64,000 nucleotides of DNA from the NCBI GenBank assembly GCA_036426205.1, contig CM071574.1, forward strand, positions 13,879,124 through 13,943,123, given 5' to 3'. Below the pieces are notes generated by a model. It searched no databases. It was not told the origin of the DNA and saw only the letters and a list, made by a program, of their open reading frames with translations. Below, one piece after another: positions 11,575 to 21,573 of the stretch; position 1 is the stretch's first letter; every line of letters starts with the position of its first letter. The position numbers and the translations under genes are program-made. The stretch is from Ascaphus truei. Taxonomy: Eukaryota; Chordata; Amphibia; Anura; Ascaphidae.

Positions 11575-12780
11575 ATGTCACAGGCCAAGGAAGGGACAGG
11601 GACAGGGACAGGGATGCGGAGAGGGAGAGGACGAGGGAGAGGGCAAGGAGATGAGAGGAGAAGAGAGAGGAGAGAAGTTGTGCCTAGTCCTCGTTTGTAC
11701 AGGGAGAGAACCATGTTATATGGGATGAGTGAGGAGGAGATTATAAATCGCTATCGTTTGAGTTCAGCAGCAATCTTAGCTCTTTTGAAGAGATACGGGG
11801 AGATTTAGATTTTGTGACAGCCAGAGGTCGTGCAGTCCCTGGGCTTGTTAAAATGCTGTGCTCATTACATTATCTTGCTTCGCGTCATTCCAGACAACTG
11901 TGGGCATAGTGGGCGGGGTCTCGCAATCTACATTCTCACGTGCCTTTACCCAGTTTCTATGTGCACTGAATAGACGCTCTAGGAATTATATTCATTTTCC
12001 TACAGAGCACACAGAGTGGCTGGAAGTGAGGAATGGCTTTTATACCATAGCCGGGATACTATGTGTGATGGGTGCAATAGATTGCACCCATGTTGCTTTG
12101 ATCCGCCTAGTCAGAGTGAGCATGCTTACCACAACCGTAAGCACTACCATTCCCTGAATGTACAGGTGGTATGCGATGCCATGATGAAGATTATGCATGT
12201 GGTAGCCAAATTCCCTGGTTCCAGTCATGATTCCTCTATCCTGAGAAACTCATCAGTCTTCCATGCTTTCGAAGAAGGCTATTTTGGACCTGGTTGGCTG
12301 GTGGGTGAGTACATATTATGATGTGTTAACAAACAACTCTATTTTTTCTATGAACTGTTGAATGCAATCATGTTAACACTAATTGTATCATATTTGTGCA
12401 CGATGGATTATAGGTGACTCAGAATTAGGCCGTGGCTGTTGACCCCTGTGACAAACCCTCAATGTGAAGCAGAGGAGAGGTACAATGTTGCCCATATATC
12501 TACCGAGATCTGTCATAGAGAGGACATTTGGGGTTCTGAAGACACGATTCAGGTGTTTAGATAGAACTGGAGGGGCACTTCAATATAAGCCTGCTAAAGT
12601 GTCAGATATTATAATGGCATGTTGCATTTTGCACAATCTGGCACTCCGCAATAATTTAGAAACCGACATACGTCAGGGCTTGGAGGAGGAGCATCCCGTA
12701 AATTTACCAGCTGACACTGAGCAAACAGCCAGTGGTGTGGAGACACGTCGGAATGTCATAAACACATATTTTTCATGTAA
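11575..12780 (+). pseudogene. PIF/Harbinger transposase, frameshifted pseudogene
   Basis: The pieces in order resemble HARBI1-type DDE nucleases. An Arg/Gly-rich N-terminus leads into RLYRERTMLYGMSEEEII (about 11692-11745). A segment with VPGLVKMLCSLHYLAS follows in another frame. Next come VSQSTFSRAF (helix-turn-helix side), MGAIDCTHV (first catalytic Asp, about 12067-12093), KFPGSSHDSSIL (second Asp, about 12208-12243) and, past an intron, VIERTFGVLKTRFRCL (catalytic Glu, about 12508-12555). All three acidic residues remain, but frameshifts near 11805, 11885, 12105, 12430 and 12510 break the frame. In the source family the enzyme cuts DNA at the element ends with a Myb-like partner. This copy cannot make a full protein. 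Confidence 0.88.
12305..12413 (+). other. Probable 109-nt intron in the transposase
   Basis: The frame ...GWLV is followed by GTGAGTAC, and the homologous GDSELG resumes right after TTATAG. Joining 12304 to 12414 recreates the expected WLVGDS motif exactly in frame. Both splice sites are canonical GT-AG. Confidence 0.75.
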
Positions 12781-12802
12781 GCAAATACATATATGTTCAT
12801 AG

Positions 12803-14475
12803 TACTACATAGATGTATTAATTCATTGTAATGATAAACACGTGTCCAAATACCATTCACTTAGGAAACAGATCAATATGGTTCTCACACCTTTCTCTTC
12901 TCTGCTGTGTGGACAATTGCATGTGGCACCAGTATGTCATTCATCAACAGGTTGTATTATACTTCTTACCACTGAAAGGTGTTGTGTGTACGTGAGGAAA
13001 TAATGTGTACTACATCTATATTTTCTGTACATGCTCCTTTTGGTTATGCATACACAATAAACCTACTATGTTGATAGCCAATAGCTAGTGCAGTATGGTT
13101 ACATACAATTTTTCTTTTGGAGTGTGACATGTGTGTCACAATGATGTGTAGACTATTGTGTATTTAAGATCATATTTGACGTATTCTAGATTTTGTTTCA
13201 TATCACATACAAAATTGTCACTTCTGTATGTTGCTTACCTTAATGAACATGTCATGACAATGATTTATATTCATTCATGTTTTCTTTTTCAAGGTATATC
13301 ACTCCAAGGACTGCTCATGGTATGTATTTGAATTCACATCTGTCATATGATGTGCAAACCTCGATACAGGTATAGTTACAGGATGTATAAACAGAACGTA
13401 ATGAAAAAGATGTGACAATTGAAACATGTCGTTTCTGTATTGTGTCCGTGCGTTTATCTACACTTGGTGGTTATTGTGCAGTGTGTTTTCAAATCATTAC
13501 GTACATTACATAACATGTAATTTTGGCAACGTAACAACATCCATTCATGCACTTGAGCGATGTTAACACTCAAAGCATGTTTGTATAAAAAGACCCAAAT
13601 GTGTTAAACATCATTAACATTGCAATGTATGTGATTAGTTCTTCTCTCACTTCATCTTCATTTTGATAACTACATTGTCACATGTGTATGTATAAGTCAA
13701 AGATGTGTGTTGATTTGACGTTCATCTAACATTTGTCAAAATGTTAACACCATTCCAAAGTATAGTTCTTTGGATTCTCAACTTTTCCTAAATCATTCAA
13801 CACAATGACAATGTAGTTAATAATTTTTTTATTTAATTCACGTTAGTTATTCATAATGATCATGATCCTTTATAACTACTGTCAACATATGAACATAAAT
13901 GAAGTGGACATTTGCATACGCACACATTTCAGCAACATAGTGTGTGTGTGTGTTGAAGTTTTTGTGTGATGCATGTATTTCGACCAGAAATAATATAAAC
14001 CAACATAATAATGTTGCTTTTATGATCGGCCTCACTTAGCTATATATGTGTAGAACGTTTACTAATAACACTAAACTATAGTTACTCGTGTGAATTAAAT
14101 GTACACACAAATGTTAATGGTTTAATGATCTGTACCTAACATTCATTAGCTCATGCATGTTAAGTTATCACTACAACTTAGGTGATAATATAACATTCAC
14201 ACGGCTAAACAGTTTCTATCACCTCCCTGTTATTATTGTGTACGTTCAGATACAATGTCTATGAGTTATGTAGCATTTACATTCTTTGACAAGTCACACG
14301 TGAGATTATAATATATAGTAGGTGATATATTGAGTTCAATATAGCGCTCTTCTGACAAAAGAAATCAAATTAATACATGTGACAATTAAAAACCTGTGAT
14401 ACAAAAGTACAAAAGATTGTCCTGGAGCTGCCCAAAGGTTGTTCTGGTCTCTCCCAACCAGAAGTAGATATATAG
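12803..14475. other. Non-coding interior of the putative Harbinger element
   Basis: AT-rich sequence with many ACATGT/GTTAAC-like words. Apart from the polyadenylation signal I see no domain-bearing frame and no inserted repeat. Confidence 0.45.
13056..13061 (+). promoter_or_regulatory. AATAAA polyadenylation signal
   Basis: It lies about 280 nt downstream of the end of the transposase homology, on the same strand. The hexamer alone is weak evidence in AT-rich DNA. Confidence 0.4.
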
Positions 14476-14756
14476 ATGGAAAAAACCTCCTGTGGCGCTG
14501 AGGTAAGGATATGGATGTGGTCGTGGATGAAGTTCTTTTCTTAGACAGTTACCTCAAGAAAAAAAAAAACATACAAAAAACACTGCAATAGTGCATTACC
14601 CAGGGACAAAAATGGATAAATATAATGGAGCAAATTGAATAAAACAATTAACACATAAAACAATTAAACAATTAATCAAAACATAATATAATAATATGAC
14701 AAACATATATCAATGGATGCCAATGTCAAATTTTCCTGTGCGTCTGCACTATGAGG

Positions 14757-15158
14757 AATGAACTTGCTCCGCCTTGATAAAATTGAAATCCTACTCACCA
14801 AAGTAAGCGTCTGGCTTATTTTACCCCACGGCGAGCGGTTTACCTGGCGAGAAAGACCTTAAAACAAATGGGCATGTCCTAGTCACCTTTGGTGAGTAGG
14901 ATTTCAATTTTATCAAGGCGGAGCAAGTTCATTNNNNNNNNNNNNNNNNNNNNNNNNNNNNNNNNNNNNNNNNNNNNNNNNAATGAACTTGCTCCGCCTT
15001 GATAAAATTGAAATCCTACTCACCAAAGTAAGCGTCTGGCTTATTTTACCCCACGGCGAGCGGTTTACCTGGCGAGAAAGACCTTAAAACAAATGGGCAT
15101 GTCCTAGTCACCTTTGGTGAGTAGGATTTCAATTTTATCAAGGCGGAGCAAGTTCATT
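14757..15158. repeat. Exact 177-bp direct duplication flanking the gap
   Basis: Positions 14757-14933 and 14982-15158 read identically as far as I can compare by eye. Each begins AATGAACTTGCTCCGCC and ends in its inverted complement. The exactness and symmetry around the N run suggest a duplicated contig end at a hairpin rather than a biological tandem repeat. Confidence 0.9.
14934..14981. other. Assembly gap (48 N)
   Basis: A run of 48 undetermined bases at the centre of a palindromic element. Confidence 0.99.
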
Positions 15159-15441
15159 CCTCATAGTGCAGACGCACAGGAACATTTTACATTGGCATCC
15201 ATTGATATATGTTTGTCATATTATTATATTATGTTTTGATTAATTGTTTAATTGTTTTATGTGTTAATTGTTTTAATGAATTTGCTCCATTGTATTTATC
15301 CATTTTTGTCCCTGGGTAATGCACTATTGCAGTGTTTTTTTGTATGTTTTGTCTTTTTTCTTGAGGTAACTGTCTAAGAAAAGAACTTCATCCACGACCA
15401 CATCCATATCCTTACCTCAGCGCACAGGAGGTTCTTTCCAT

Positions 15442-15957
15442 CCATATAATATATAGTAGATTAATGTGTTTGCTGAGTGATAATGTTGGTTGCATATATC
15501 ACATGGCAATACATATGTTAGTAGAAAAGAAAAAAATATCAAAATAAGTTCTAACTTCAGTGCTTAGCAACATCATTATGATAATTAAGTGCATAGTAAA
15601 TATTTGCACAATAGGATAACATTATGTAGTGATTGTTAATCTGCGCACCAATCATTGAAAGCATTGTTACATATTTATTATAATAGTTGTTCGCTAGTCG
15701 TCACAATCACCTAATATAACGATTGGCCATCTGAAATCATACATTGGTCCCATGTATTCATCATCGACATCTGTGAAATACAGCAAACACATGATGTTCA
15801 AAGATGGCACATTTATCTATGTCTCAGCATGACAACGCTTAACACATCTCTATATGATTGTGGATATTCACGCATAAGTTACGTATATGTTTAAATTGCA
15901 AGGATAAAACTACAGATGCAGAACTGTCTCATTTTTCAAATGGCGATACTGGCATTA
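15442..15957. other. Non-coding AT-rich interior of the putative Harbinger element
   Basis: I see nothing specific here. Confidence 0.4.
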
Positions 15958-16520
15958 CTACTGATATGTTTGTTCCGGTGCTTGTATACATAATAATGTG
16001 CGTGCACAACGTCTGTTGCGCGCGCACGTCACAAATGTGTGGACTAAGTCTTAGCGCCTACGCAAAATTATGTGTACGCTGTGCATTCAATACATGTCCC
16101 TCCATGGTGCTGCTAGCATTACGCATATCATGGCTGAAAGTTATGATATGGAAGCGAAACAAATTCACTTCTACACACGTACATATGTAAACTTTGTAAA
16201 CGGACGTGTGCCCACGGCAAAAACGGACGATCAGCCAATGAGCGAACAAAATACGTGTGACGTCATGTTAAGGCACCGTGAAATGCACGCAAACACCCCT
16301 CCCACTGAATGAACATTGGCCTCCAGCGCTGTGCACGCACCGCCCCACCGACGCGCGCGCATGACACACTGCACTGACCGTAACAATAAGCTACGGGTAC
16401 AGCCAATACTGTTTCACGCGTGCATGTCGGTTGGGGGTGGGGCTTGCATCGGTAACCTTTTAAGGACGCCTTGGGACCTGACCACGTTTCCACGTCATAT
16501 GTGGGCGACACTTTGTTTTT
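15958..16520. promoter_or_regulatory. CpG-rich block with CRE palindrome and CCAAT box
   Basis: This stretch is clearly richer in CpG than its AT-rich surroundings (for example GCGCGCGCACGTC and CGACGCGCGCGC). It contains a full CRE palindrome TGACGTCA at 16258-16265 and a CCAAT box at 16235-16239. It lies downstream of the stop codons of both flanking genes, so it is not an obvious promoter for either. It could drive an antisense or unannotated transcript, or be an inserted CpG-rich element. Confidence 0.45.
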
Positions 16521-16818
16521 ATATGTTGAATGCTAAACAGTGTGTGTGTGTGTTACAGTTAGTGTAACATGTTGAAATGATACTTTAAAAGCGATTATAA
16601 TCTATGATTTAGGACTCTGTCACCAATGTGTACTAATGGTTTGTCATGTAGTATATTTTTATAGGAAATAATGTCTTTGTGCACGCTACATGTAAGGCTG
16701 TCTGCAATGTTAAGCTGTATCCACTCATTTGGCTAACAAATGGTGTATATTATTAATGTACACATATATAATTTGAGTAAAGGCATAACGAAATTTGTGT
16801 TTACCATTCTTGTAGAAG

Positions 16819-17457
16819 TCAAAACTGATTTGGCTGCAACAATTCGCTCCAGGAAGGCACAACAGTATCATCCATGGTTGAGGCAACCGTTGACTCCTGA
16901 ATCACACACATCTCCATGAGGGTGTCATATGGATCTGCAGTGGCTACTTCAAACAAGACGTCCGGAGGTACGTACAGTTGTTGGTTGTTTTCACATCCAC
17001 ATTGGTATTGCCCATATAGGTTTTGATACATATCATAGTAGTTATGTCCATCTTGCATGTGGTCTTGATGAATCGAGGGTGCAGGTATATCAGCAGACGC
17101 AACAGTCGGTGCGGCTTCAGTGTAACTGGTATTAGGCAAAAATATGCTATTTAACAGAAGATATGTTCCATGTTCCATGGTAAGTTTAAATGATGGCGCA
17201 ACATGCCAGCATCCATATCGTTGATCTAGCCGATCATGGACACGCTCAAAACATTCATTTGCGGATAAAGTGAATCGTACAGAAGTTTTAAAATTTTGTT
17301 GTTTGTCAGGTTCTTGGTAGTATGGATATTTCTTTTGGATCAAGTCATAGATTTGCCCCACGGTTGCCCTTTTCTCTGGCATTGATTCGATTGCTTCATA
17401 AATCATAAATTTGTATGATTTACGTGGATGGCTAGGCAATGTGGAAGCTTCTGCCAT
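16819..17457 (-). CDS. Divergent forkhead (winged-helix) domain protein
   Basis: An uninterrupted ATG-initiated frame of 212 codons; the ATG at 17457 has G at -3 and G at +4. A forkhead-like domain spans about residues 12-101: SYKFMIYEAI (helix 1), PEKRATVGQIYDLI then YPYY (helix 2), SVRFTLSANECFERV (helix 3 and following), CWHVAP (wing region) and MEHGTYLL. The layout matches canonical forkheads (PEKR..L..IY..I...PYY, S.RH.LS.NECF.KV, YW...P). In the recognition helix, however, the usual Asn and His contacts are replaced (KTSVRFT where NSIRHN is typical). The C-terminal half has an Asn/Gln/Tyr-rich stretch (about 133-165) and ends acidic-hydrophobic. By family it would be a nuclear DNA-binding regulator. 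It lies inside a probable Harbinger element, convergent to the transposase. I cannot place it in a Fox subfamily. Confidence 0.82.
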   Translation of the reverse strand: MAEASTLPSHPRKSYKFMIYEAIESMPEKRATVGQIYDLIQKKYPYYQEPDKQQNFKTSVRFTLSANECFERVHDRLDQRYGCWHVAPSFKLTMEHGTYLLLNSIFLPNTSYTEAAPTVASADIPAPSIHQDHMQDGHNYYDMYQNLYGQYQCGCENNQQLYVPPDVLFEVATADPYDTLMEMCVIQESTVASTMDDTVVPSWSELLQPNQF

Positions 17458-18011
17458 TTCTTCTCTCTTCAAGTGTACAGTGTCTAAGTTGAACGCATAC
17501 GGATGTCTGCTGAATGTGTGAATAGTTACATGTTATCTTTGCGGTTTGTTCCAAGGTTATAATACAACCTAATAGTTATACGCCTAGGTTTTCTCCCATA
17601 AGAAATTTGTTACAATAATTGGCTGAAATTCTTTGTCTAAGATACACTCTACACAGGAATCGAAACTTTACTTTCGGCTTAGGCAATCAACATGTGCAAA
17701 ACAACTTGACTCTTTTAATTACAATAACAATGTGTGTGAAATCATCTACAGTGCTATGATGAACAGATTTCTGCTTACACTTAGCTAGATTTAACCATAC
17801 ACAAACATCTCTCTCTTTGTCTCTTTTTCTGTTTTTCTCTCTCTCTGTTTCTCTATCTCTTTGACTCTCTCTGTTTGTCTCTCTTGATATATACATATAT
17901 ATATATATATATAAATAAATATATATATAATTAGATAAATATATTAGATAAATATATATATTGTGTAAGACATGCAAATGAACATACAGTAATATTTACC
18001 GTTGCTATATA

Positions 18012-18012
<1 letters not shown>

Positions 18013-18046
<34 letters not shown>
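18013..18046. repeat. (CA)n microsatellite
   Basis: About 16 CA units, followed by TGTGTGTG in inverted sense. Confidence 0.95.
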
Positions 18047-18047
<1 letters not shown>

Positions 18048-18546
18048 TGTGTGTATATACATATTAGATAGAGATACAGAGAGACTACAGATATATTCAT
18101 ACACACTTACAGATCTGTTATTGTAACCAAAAATCATACATGATCACATGCCAACATTATGAACTATGAAACAAGATTAAGGTAAGTAATGTCTTACAGA
18201 GTTAAGACACCAGAAAACATTACATAAAAATGTATGCTGTTATATGGGTACTTACTTAAAGTTGTATGTCAATAATATTAGCATGAAATGACTATCTACA
18301 TTACCAAAATAACCCACATACATCTCATCTTGAACAAGAGCTAAGTGAATGTCATCTTCCATTAACAAGTGTGTAATAATGTTGTACCATTAATCAACTG
18401 ATTATTAATACATATTCATATGTTATCAAATATGCCTTCATTCAGTCAGTGAGCATTTCTAAACATTCATGTGTATAAGGACATACTTGAATGTTATCAA
18501 GCATCTGTACATGATCATACATACACTATGCATGAAATAGTCTGCA

Positions 18547-18553
18547 GTAAACA
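18547..18553. promoter_or_regulatory. Forkhead consensus-like site GTAAACA
   Basis: A match to the classic Fox core GTAAACA. Three more (as TGTTTAC) lie at 10567, 10930 and 10992, between the left end and the transposase. Such heptamers arise by chance in AT-rich DNA. Confidence 0.25.
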
Positions 18554-18590
18554 AAACCAGGACACCAACAAATTTAGTGAATGTGATTAT

Positions 18591-18890
18591 TTATTTTTGT
18601 TTATCCTTTTGAGAGCGAGTCACAGGCCTGCTTGTTGGCTGTTGTGTTTGCCTTTTCCCTCTTCCAAGTACTCTGGCCTTAACTGTACGACTTGTACTGG
18701 CCTGTGGTAGTTCTGTGGCACTGGGTGTGGGCTGTGTCACTTCAGTAGCACTAAGTGTGGGCTGTTGCACTTCAGGGGCACTGGGTGTGGGCTTTTGCAC
18801 TTCAGGGGCACTGGGTGTGGGCAGTGGCAGTTCAGTGGCACAGTGAATCGCGCCTCCGGCTTCACTTTTTATCGGGCGGGTTATTTTTTT
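18591..18890 (-). pseudogene. Pro/Thr/Ser-repeat reading frame at the right end of the element
   Basis: On the minus strand an open frame without an ATG runs from about 18890 to a stop at 18591. It contains three or four copies of a 10-residue repeat (PTPSAPEVQQ, PTLSATEVTQ, PTPSATELPQ), a 30-bp DNA repeat, followed by a basic tail (VKARVLGRGKRQ, then RSQKDKQK). A terminal exon or C-terminus of an element gene is possible because it lies just inside the right end and is directed inwards. I recognise no family, and it could be a translated minisatellite. Confidence 0.35.
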
Positions 18891-18936
18891 TCAGCCTGAC
18901 GGATAATCACGGAGCTTAGTGCATAGGCCCCATAGT

Positions 18937-19174
18937 ATTGAAGCAGGGGGTCTCTGGAGCTGGACCGCATTCATTTCAGCCCCGGGGACCCCCTACTTCC
19001 TGAGGTACAGGTTCCGGTATCTCTCTGCAGGCTTAATTCTCCCGTGTCACATGACTGGGACATTTAAACTTTGTGGAGATACTGGCACCCCATACCGGTG
19101 CCTGTAACTCAGGACACAGGGGGTCCCCGGGGCTGAAAAAATGTGGTTCAGTTCTGGAGACCCCCTTCTTCAAT
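18937..19174. mobile_element. Foldback MITE fragment with 'GGGGTCTC' arms
   Basis: The left arm ATTGAAGCAGGGGGTCTC and the right arm GAGACCCCCTTCTTCAAT are inverted copies, about 55-60 bp long and both including CAGCCCCGGGGACCCCCT. The same arms occur inside the element at 52692-53125. It lies directly against the right Harbinger end, so one may have inserted next to the other. Confidence 0.7.
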
Positions 19175-19935
19175 CCTATGAAATTAAAATAAAATTAAAG
19201 CTACGTGAAAGAGAGTCTAGGTAGCCACGATGGCACTCAATGAGTAGCTGAAATAAATATTTTACTTACCCCATCCTAAATGACGGCCTCCATATTCAGG
19301 GAAATTAGCCCTGCGCTCTTTTTCAACCAAAAGGGCCAATGTTAAACCATCCAAAAAAAACATTTCAAAGGCCAGATGGCCAAAAAACAGGCAAACAAAC
19401 AAAAAATACACAAGCCCAATGGCAAAAAGAAACAAAAAAAAATACAAGAAAAACAAAAAAAGTTAAATCAATCCAGGCCTGATGGTGTATTTGTAATCTG
19501 TAGCAATCCAAGCTTGATGACATTGGCTCCTCAATTTGCCACAAAGCCCTCGATGCTCAGTTGATAGCAGAGAGTTTCCTGTAAGTATTTATTTCCTATC
19601 TTCTTTTCTTTTTTTTTTCTTTAAAGCTGTCTTCTTTCTTCTCTTCTATTTCAGCCACCGGATGAGGCCTTTTCAGCTTCTTCCTGCTTTCTGAGATAGC
19701 CAAGCCTTATATATTGCCAAGGCCAAAGAATTCTCTACTACTCTGCGTTAGGTGCCAGGTATAGCCGTGACCTAAATTAACATAGCATTAAGTCACACGT
19801 GAATTTGAACGATGCTGTGGATATGCATTGAGATGGTCCACACATCTTTTACATATTATTAGCCAACCGTCTGTTAAAGTTAACGATTGGCCTTCTTAGC
19901 TTTAAGACAGCAGATAACACCTCGTTAGGGAGCTT
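19175..19935. other. Unassigned sequence
   Basis: Contains A-rich and T-rich tracts (19413-19465 and 19602-19622) but no recognisable gene or repeat family. Confidence 0.4.
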
Positions 19936-20182
19936 TACATAGTTACATAGTAGATGAGGTTGAAGAAAGACTTCCGTCCATCAAGTTCAACCTATGCTAA
20001 ATTTAGACAACAGATACTTTATCCTATATCTATACTTATTGATCCAGAGGAAGGGAAAAAAAACCCCATTAAGGGAAAAATGAATTCCTTCCTGACTCCA
20101 AGAATTGGCAATAGGATTAATCCCTGGATCAACATCCTTCCCATGTATACTTATTTGGTATATCCCTGTATACCTTTCCCAT

Positions 20183-20578
20183 CTAAAAAGATGTCCAACC
20201 TTTTTTGAACAAATCTATTGTATCTGCCATCACAGTCTCCATGGGTAATGAATTCCACATTTTAACTGCCCTTACTGTAAAGAACCCTTTCCTTTGTTGC
20301 TGGTGACATTTCCTTTCCTCCAACCTTAAGGGATGGCCCCGAGTCCTTTGTACTGCCCGCGGGATGAATAGTTCTTTTGAAAGCTCCATGTATTGTCCCT
20401 GAATATATTTGTATATAGTTATCATATCCCCTCTTAGACGCCTCTTTTCTAATGTAAATAAATCTAATTTAGCTAGCCTCTCCTCATAAGTTAGAATGTC
20501 CATCCCCTTTATTAATTTGGTGCTCTTCTCTGCACTCTCTCTAGTACCATAATTTCTTTTCTTAGGATTGGTGCCCAA
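20183..20578 (-). pseudogene. CR1 C-terminal domain after reverse transcriptase
   Basis: This conserved CR1 tail contains TYEERLAKLDLFTLEKRRLR, GDMITIYKYIQG, TRGHPLRL and FFTVRAVKMWNSLP, ending near FKKGWTSF. It is open for 131 codons in a different frame from the RT core. Its function is not known to me. Confidence 0.8.
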
Positions 20579-20639
20579 AATTGTACTCCATATTCAAGGT
20601 GTGGCCTTACTAATGCTTTGTAAAGGGGCATAATTATGT

Positions 20640-21333
20640 TTACTTCCCTTCCATCCATTGCCGTTTGATGCAAGATAAGATCTTGTTTGCCTTTGCAGCT
20701 ACTGCATGACATTGGGCACTATTGCTAAGCCTGCTGTCTACAAGCACTCCTAAATCCTTCTCCATCAAGGATTCCCCCAATATATCTCCATTTAATTTGT
20801 AAGTCGCCTTTTTATTCTTGTATCCCAAATGCATAACCTTACATTTATCTGTATTAAACCTCATCTGCCATTTACCTGCCCACGTTTCCAGTCTCTCCAA
20901 GTCCTTCTGAAGAGAAATTACATCCTGCTCTGATTCTATTACCTGACAAAATTTAGTATCATCAGCAAAGATGGAGACTTTGCTCTCGATCCCAACCTCA
21001 AGGTCATTAATAAACAAGTTAAAAAGCAGGTGTCCCAGTACTGATCATTGAGGTACTCCACTCACGACTTTAGCCCAACCTGAAAAAGTTCCATTTATGA
21101 CAACCCTCTGTTGTCTGTCCTTTAAACCAGTTTTCAATCCAGGTGCATATATTATTACTGAGTCCAACTTTCTTTATTTTGTACACCAACCTCTTGTGTG
21201 AAACCGTATCAAAAGCCTTTGCAAAATCTAAGTAGACCACATCAACTACATTACCCTGGTCTAGATTCCTACTTACCTCCTCAAAGAAACAAATAAGATT
21301 AGTTTGGCAAGATCTATCCTTCCAAAAATCCAT
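20640..21333 (-). pseudogene. CR1 reverse transcriptase core
   Basis: Motif A is VVYLDFAKAFDTVSH (about 21215-21170). Motif B reads SGVPQ, then a TGA stop where Gly is expected (21045-21047), then SVLGHLLFN with His for the usual Pro. Motif C is FADDTKF (about 20960). The downstream thumb-like part contains WQMRFNTDKCKVMHLG and MEKDLGVLVDS. In a live element this enzyme copies the RNA at the nicked target. The nonsense codon in motif B and frame breaks near 21068 and 20640 show it is dead. Confidence 0.88.
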
Positions 21334-21573
21334 GCTGACTATTACTAATAATTTTGTTTTCCATTAGGTATTCTTGAATATTATCCCGTATTAAACCTTC
21401 AAGTAGTTTCCCTACTATTGAAGTCAGGCTTACAGGTCTGTAATTTCCCGGTTGTGATCTAGCTCCCTTTTTAAATATAGGCACCAAATCTGCTTTACGC
21501 CAATCTTGTGGTTCTGAGCCTGTGGAAATGGAGTCCTTGAATATTAAATATAATGGTTTTGCTATTACTAAGC

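Larger units (their letters stand above)
14476..15441. mobile_element. Foldback element with long inverted arms, broken by an N gap
   Basis: The outer arms begin ATGGAAAAAACCTCC on the left and end GGAGGTTCTTTCCAT on the right. They stay complementary inwards for roughly 280 bp (14476-14756 against 15159-15441), including the GATGAAGTTCTTTTCTTAG region. The centre is a 177-bp hairpin unit (47-bp arms) that appears twice, once on each side of the gap. No protein is encoded and no clean target duplication is visible. Confidence 0.75.
17458..18590. other. Upstream side of the forkhead ORF, with simple repeats
   Basis: AT-rich DNA that would hold the 5' flank of the forkhead gene. It contains a CT/TC-rich tract (about 17807-17883), an AT tract (17886-17960) and a CA tract. 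I cannot identify a promoter or upstream exon with confidence. Confidence 0.45.
10180..18931. mobile_element. Large putative PIF/Harbinger element with transposase and forkhead ORF
   Basis: The left end GGGCCTCATGCAGTAAGCGC and the inverted right end GGGGCCTATGCACTAAGCTC are similar, and both resemble the ends of the element at 2086-3102. Between them sit a decayed Harbinger transposase (+), a polyadenylation signal, a foldback insertion with an assembly gap, a CpG-rich block and an opposite-strand forkhead ORF. The AT-rich, 'ACAT/TGTTAAC'-rich composition is similar from about 10.5 to 18.6 kb, which favours one unit. At 8.75 kb it is long for the superfamily, usually a few kb. A target duplication is ambiguous (TAT or TA on the left, ATA or TA on the right). 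The alternative is two unrelated ends flanking unrelated DNA. Confidence 0.5.

Noticed and set aside
15858..16567. Overlapping frames in the CpG-rich block
   Set aside because: Frames of 60-110 codons occur in several phases, with no domain and no codon preference that singles one out.
17687..17977. 96-codon Arg/Glu/Tyr-rich frame upstream of the forkhead ORF
   Set aside because: It is a translation of the CT and AT simple repeats and does not connect to the forkhead frame.
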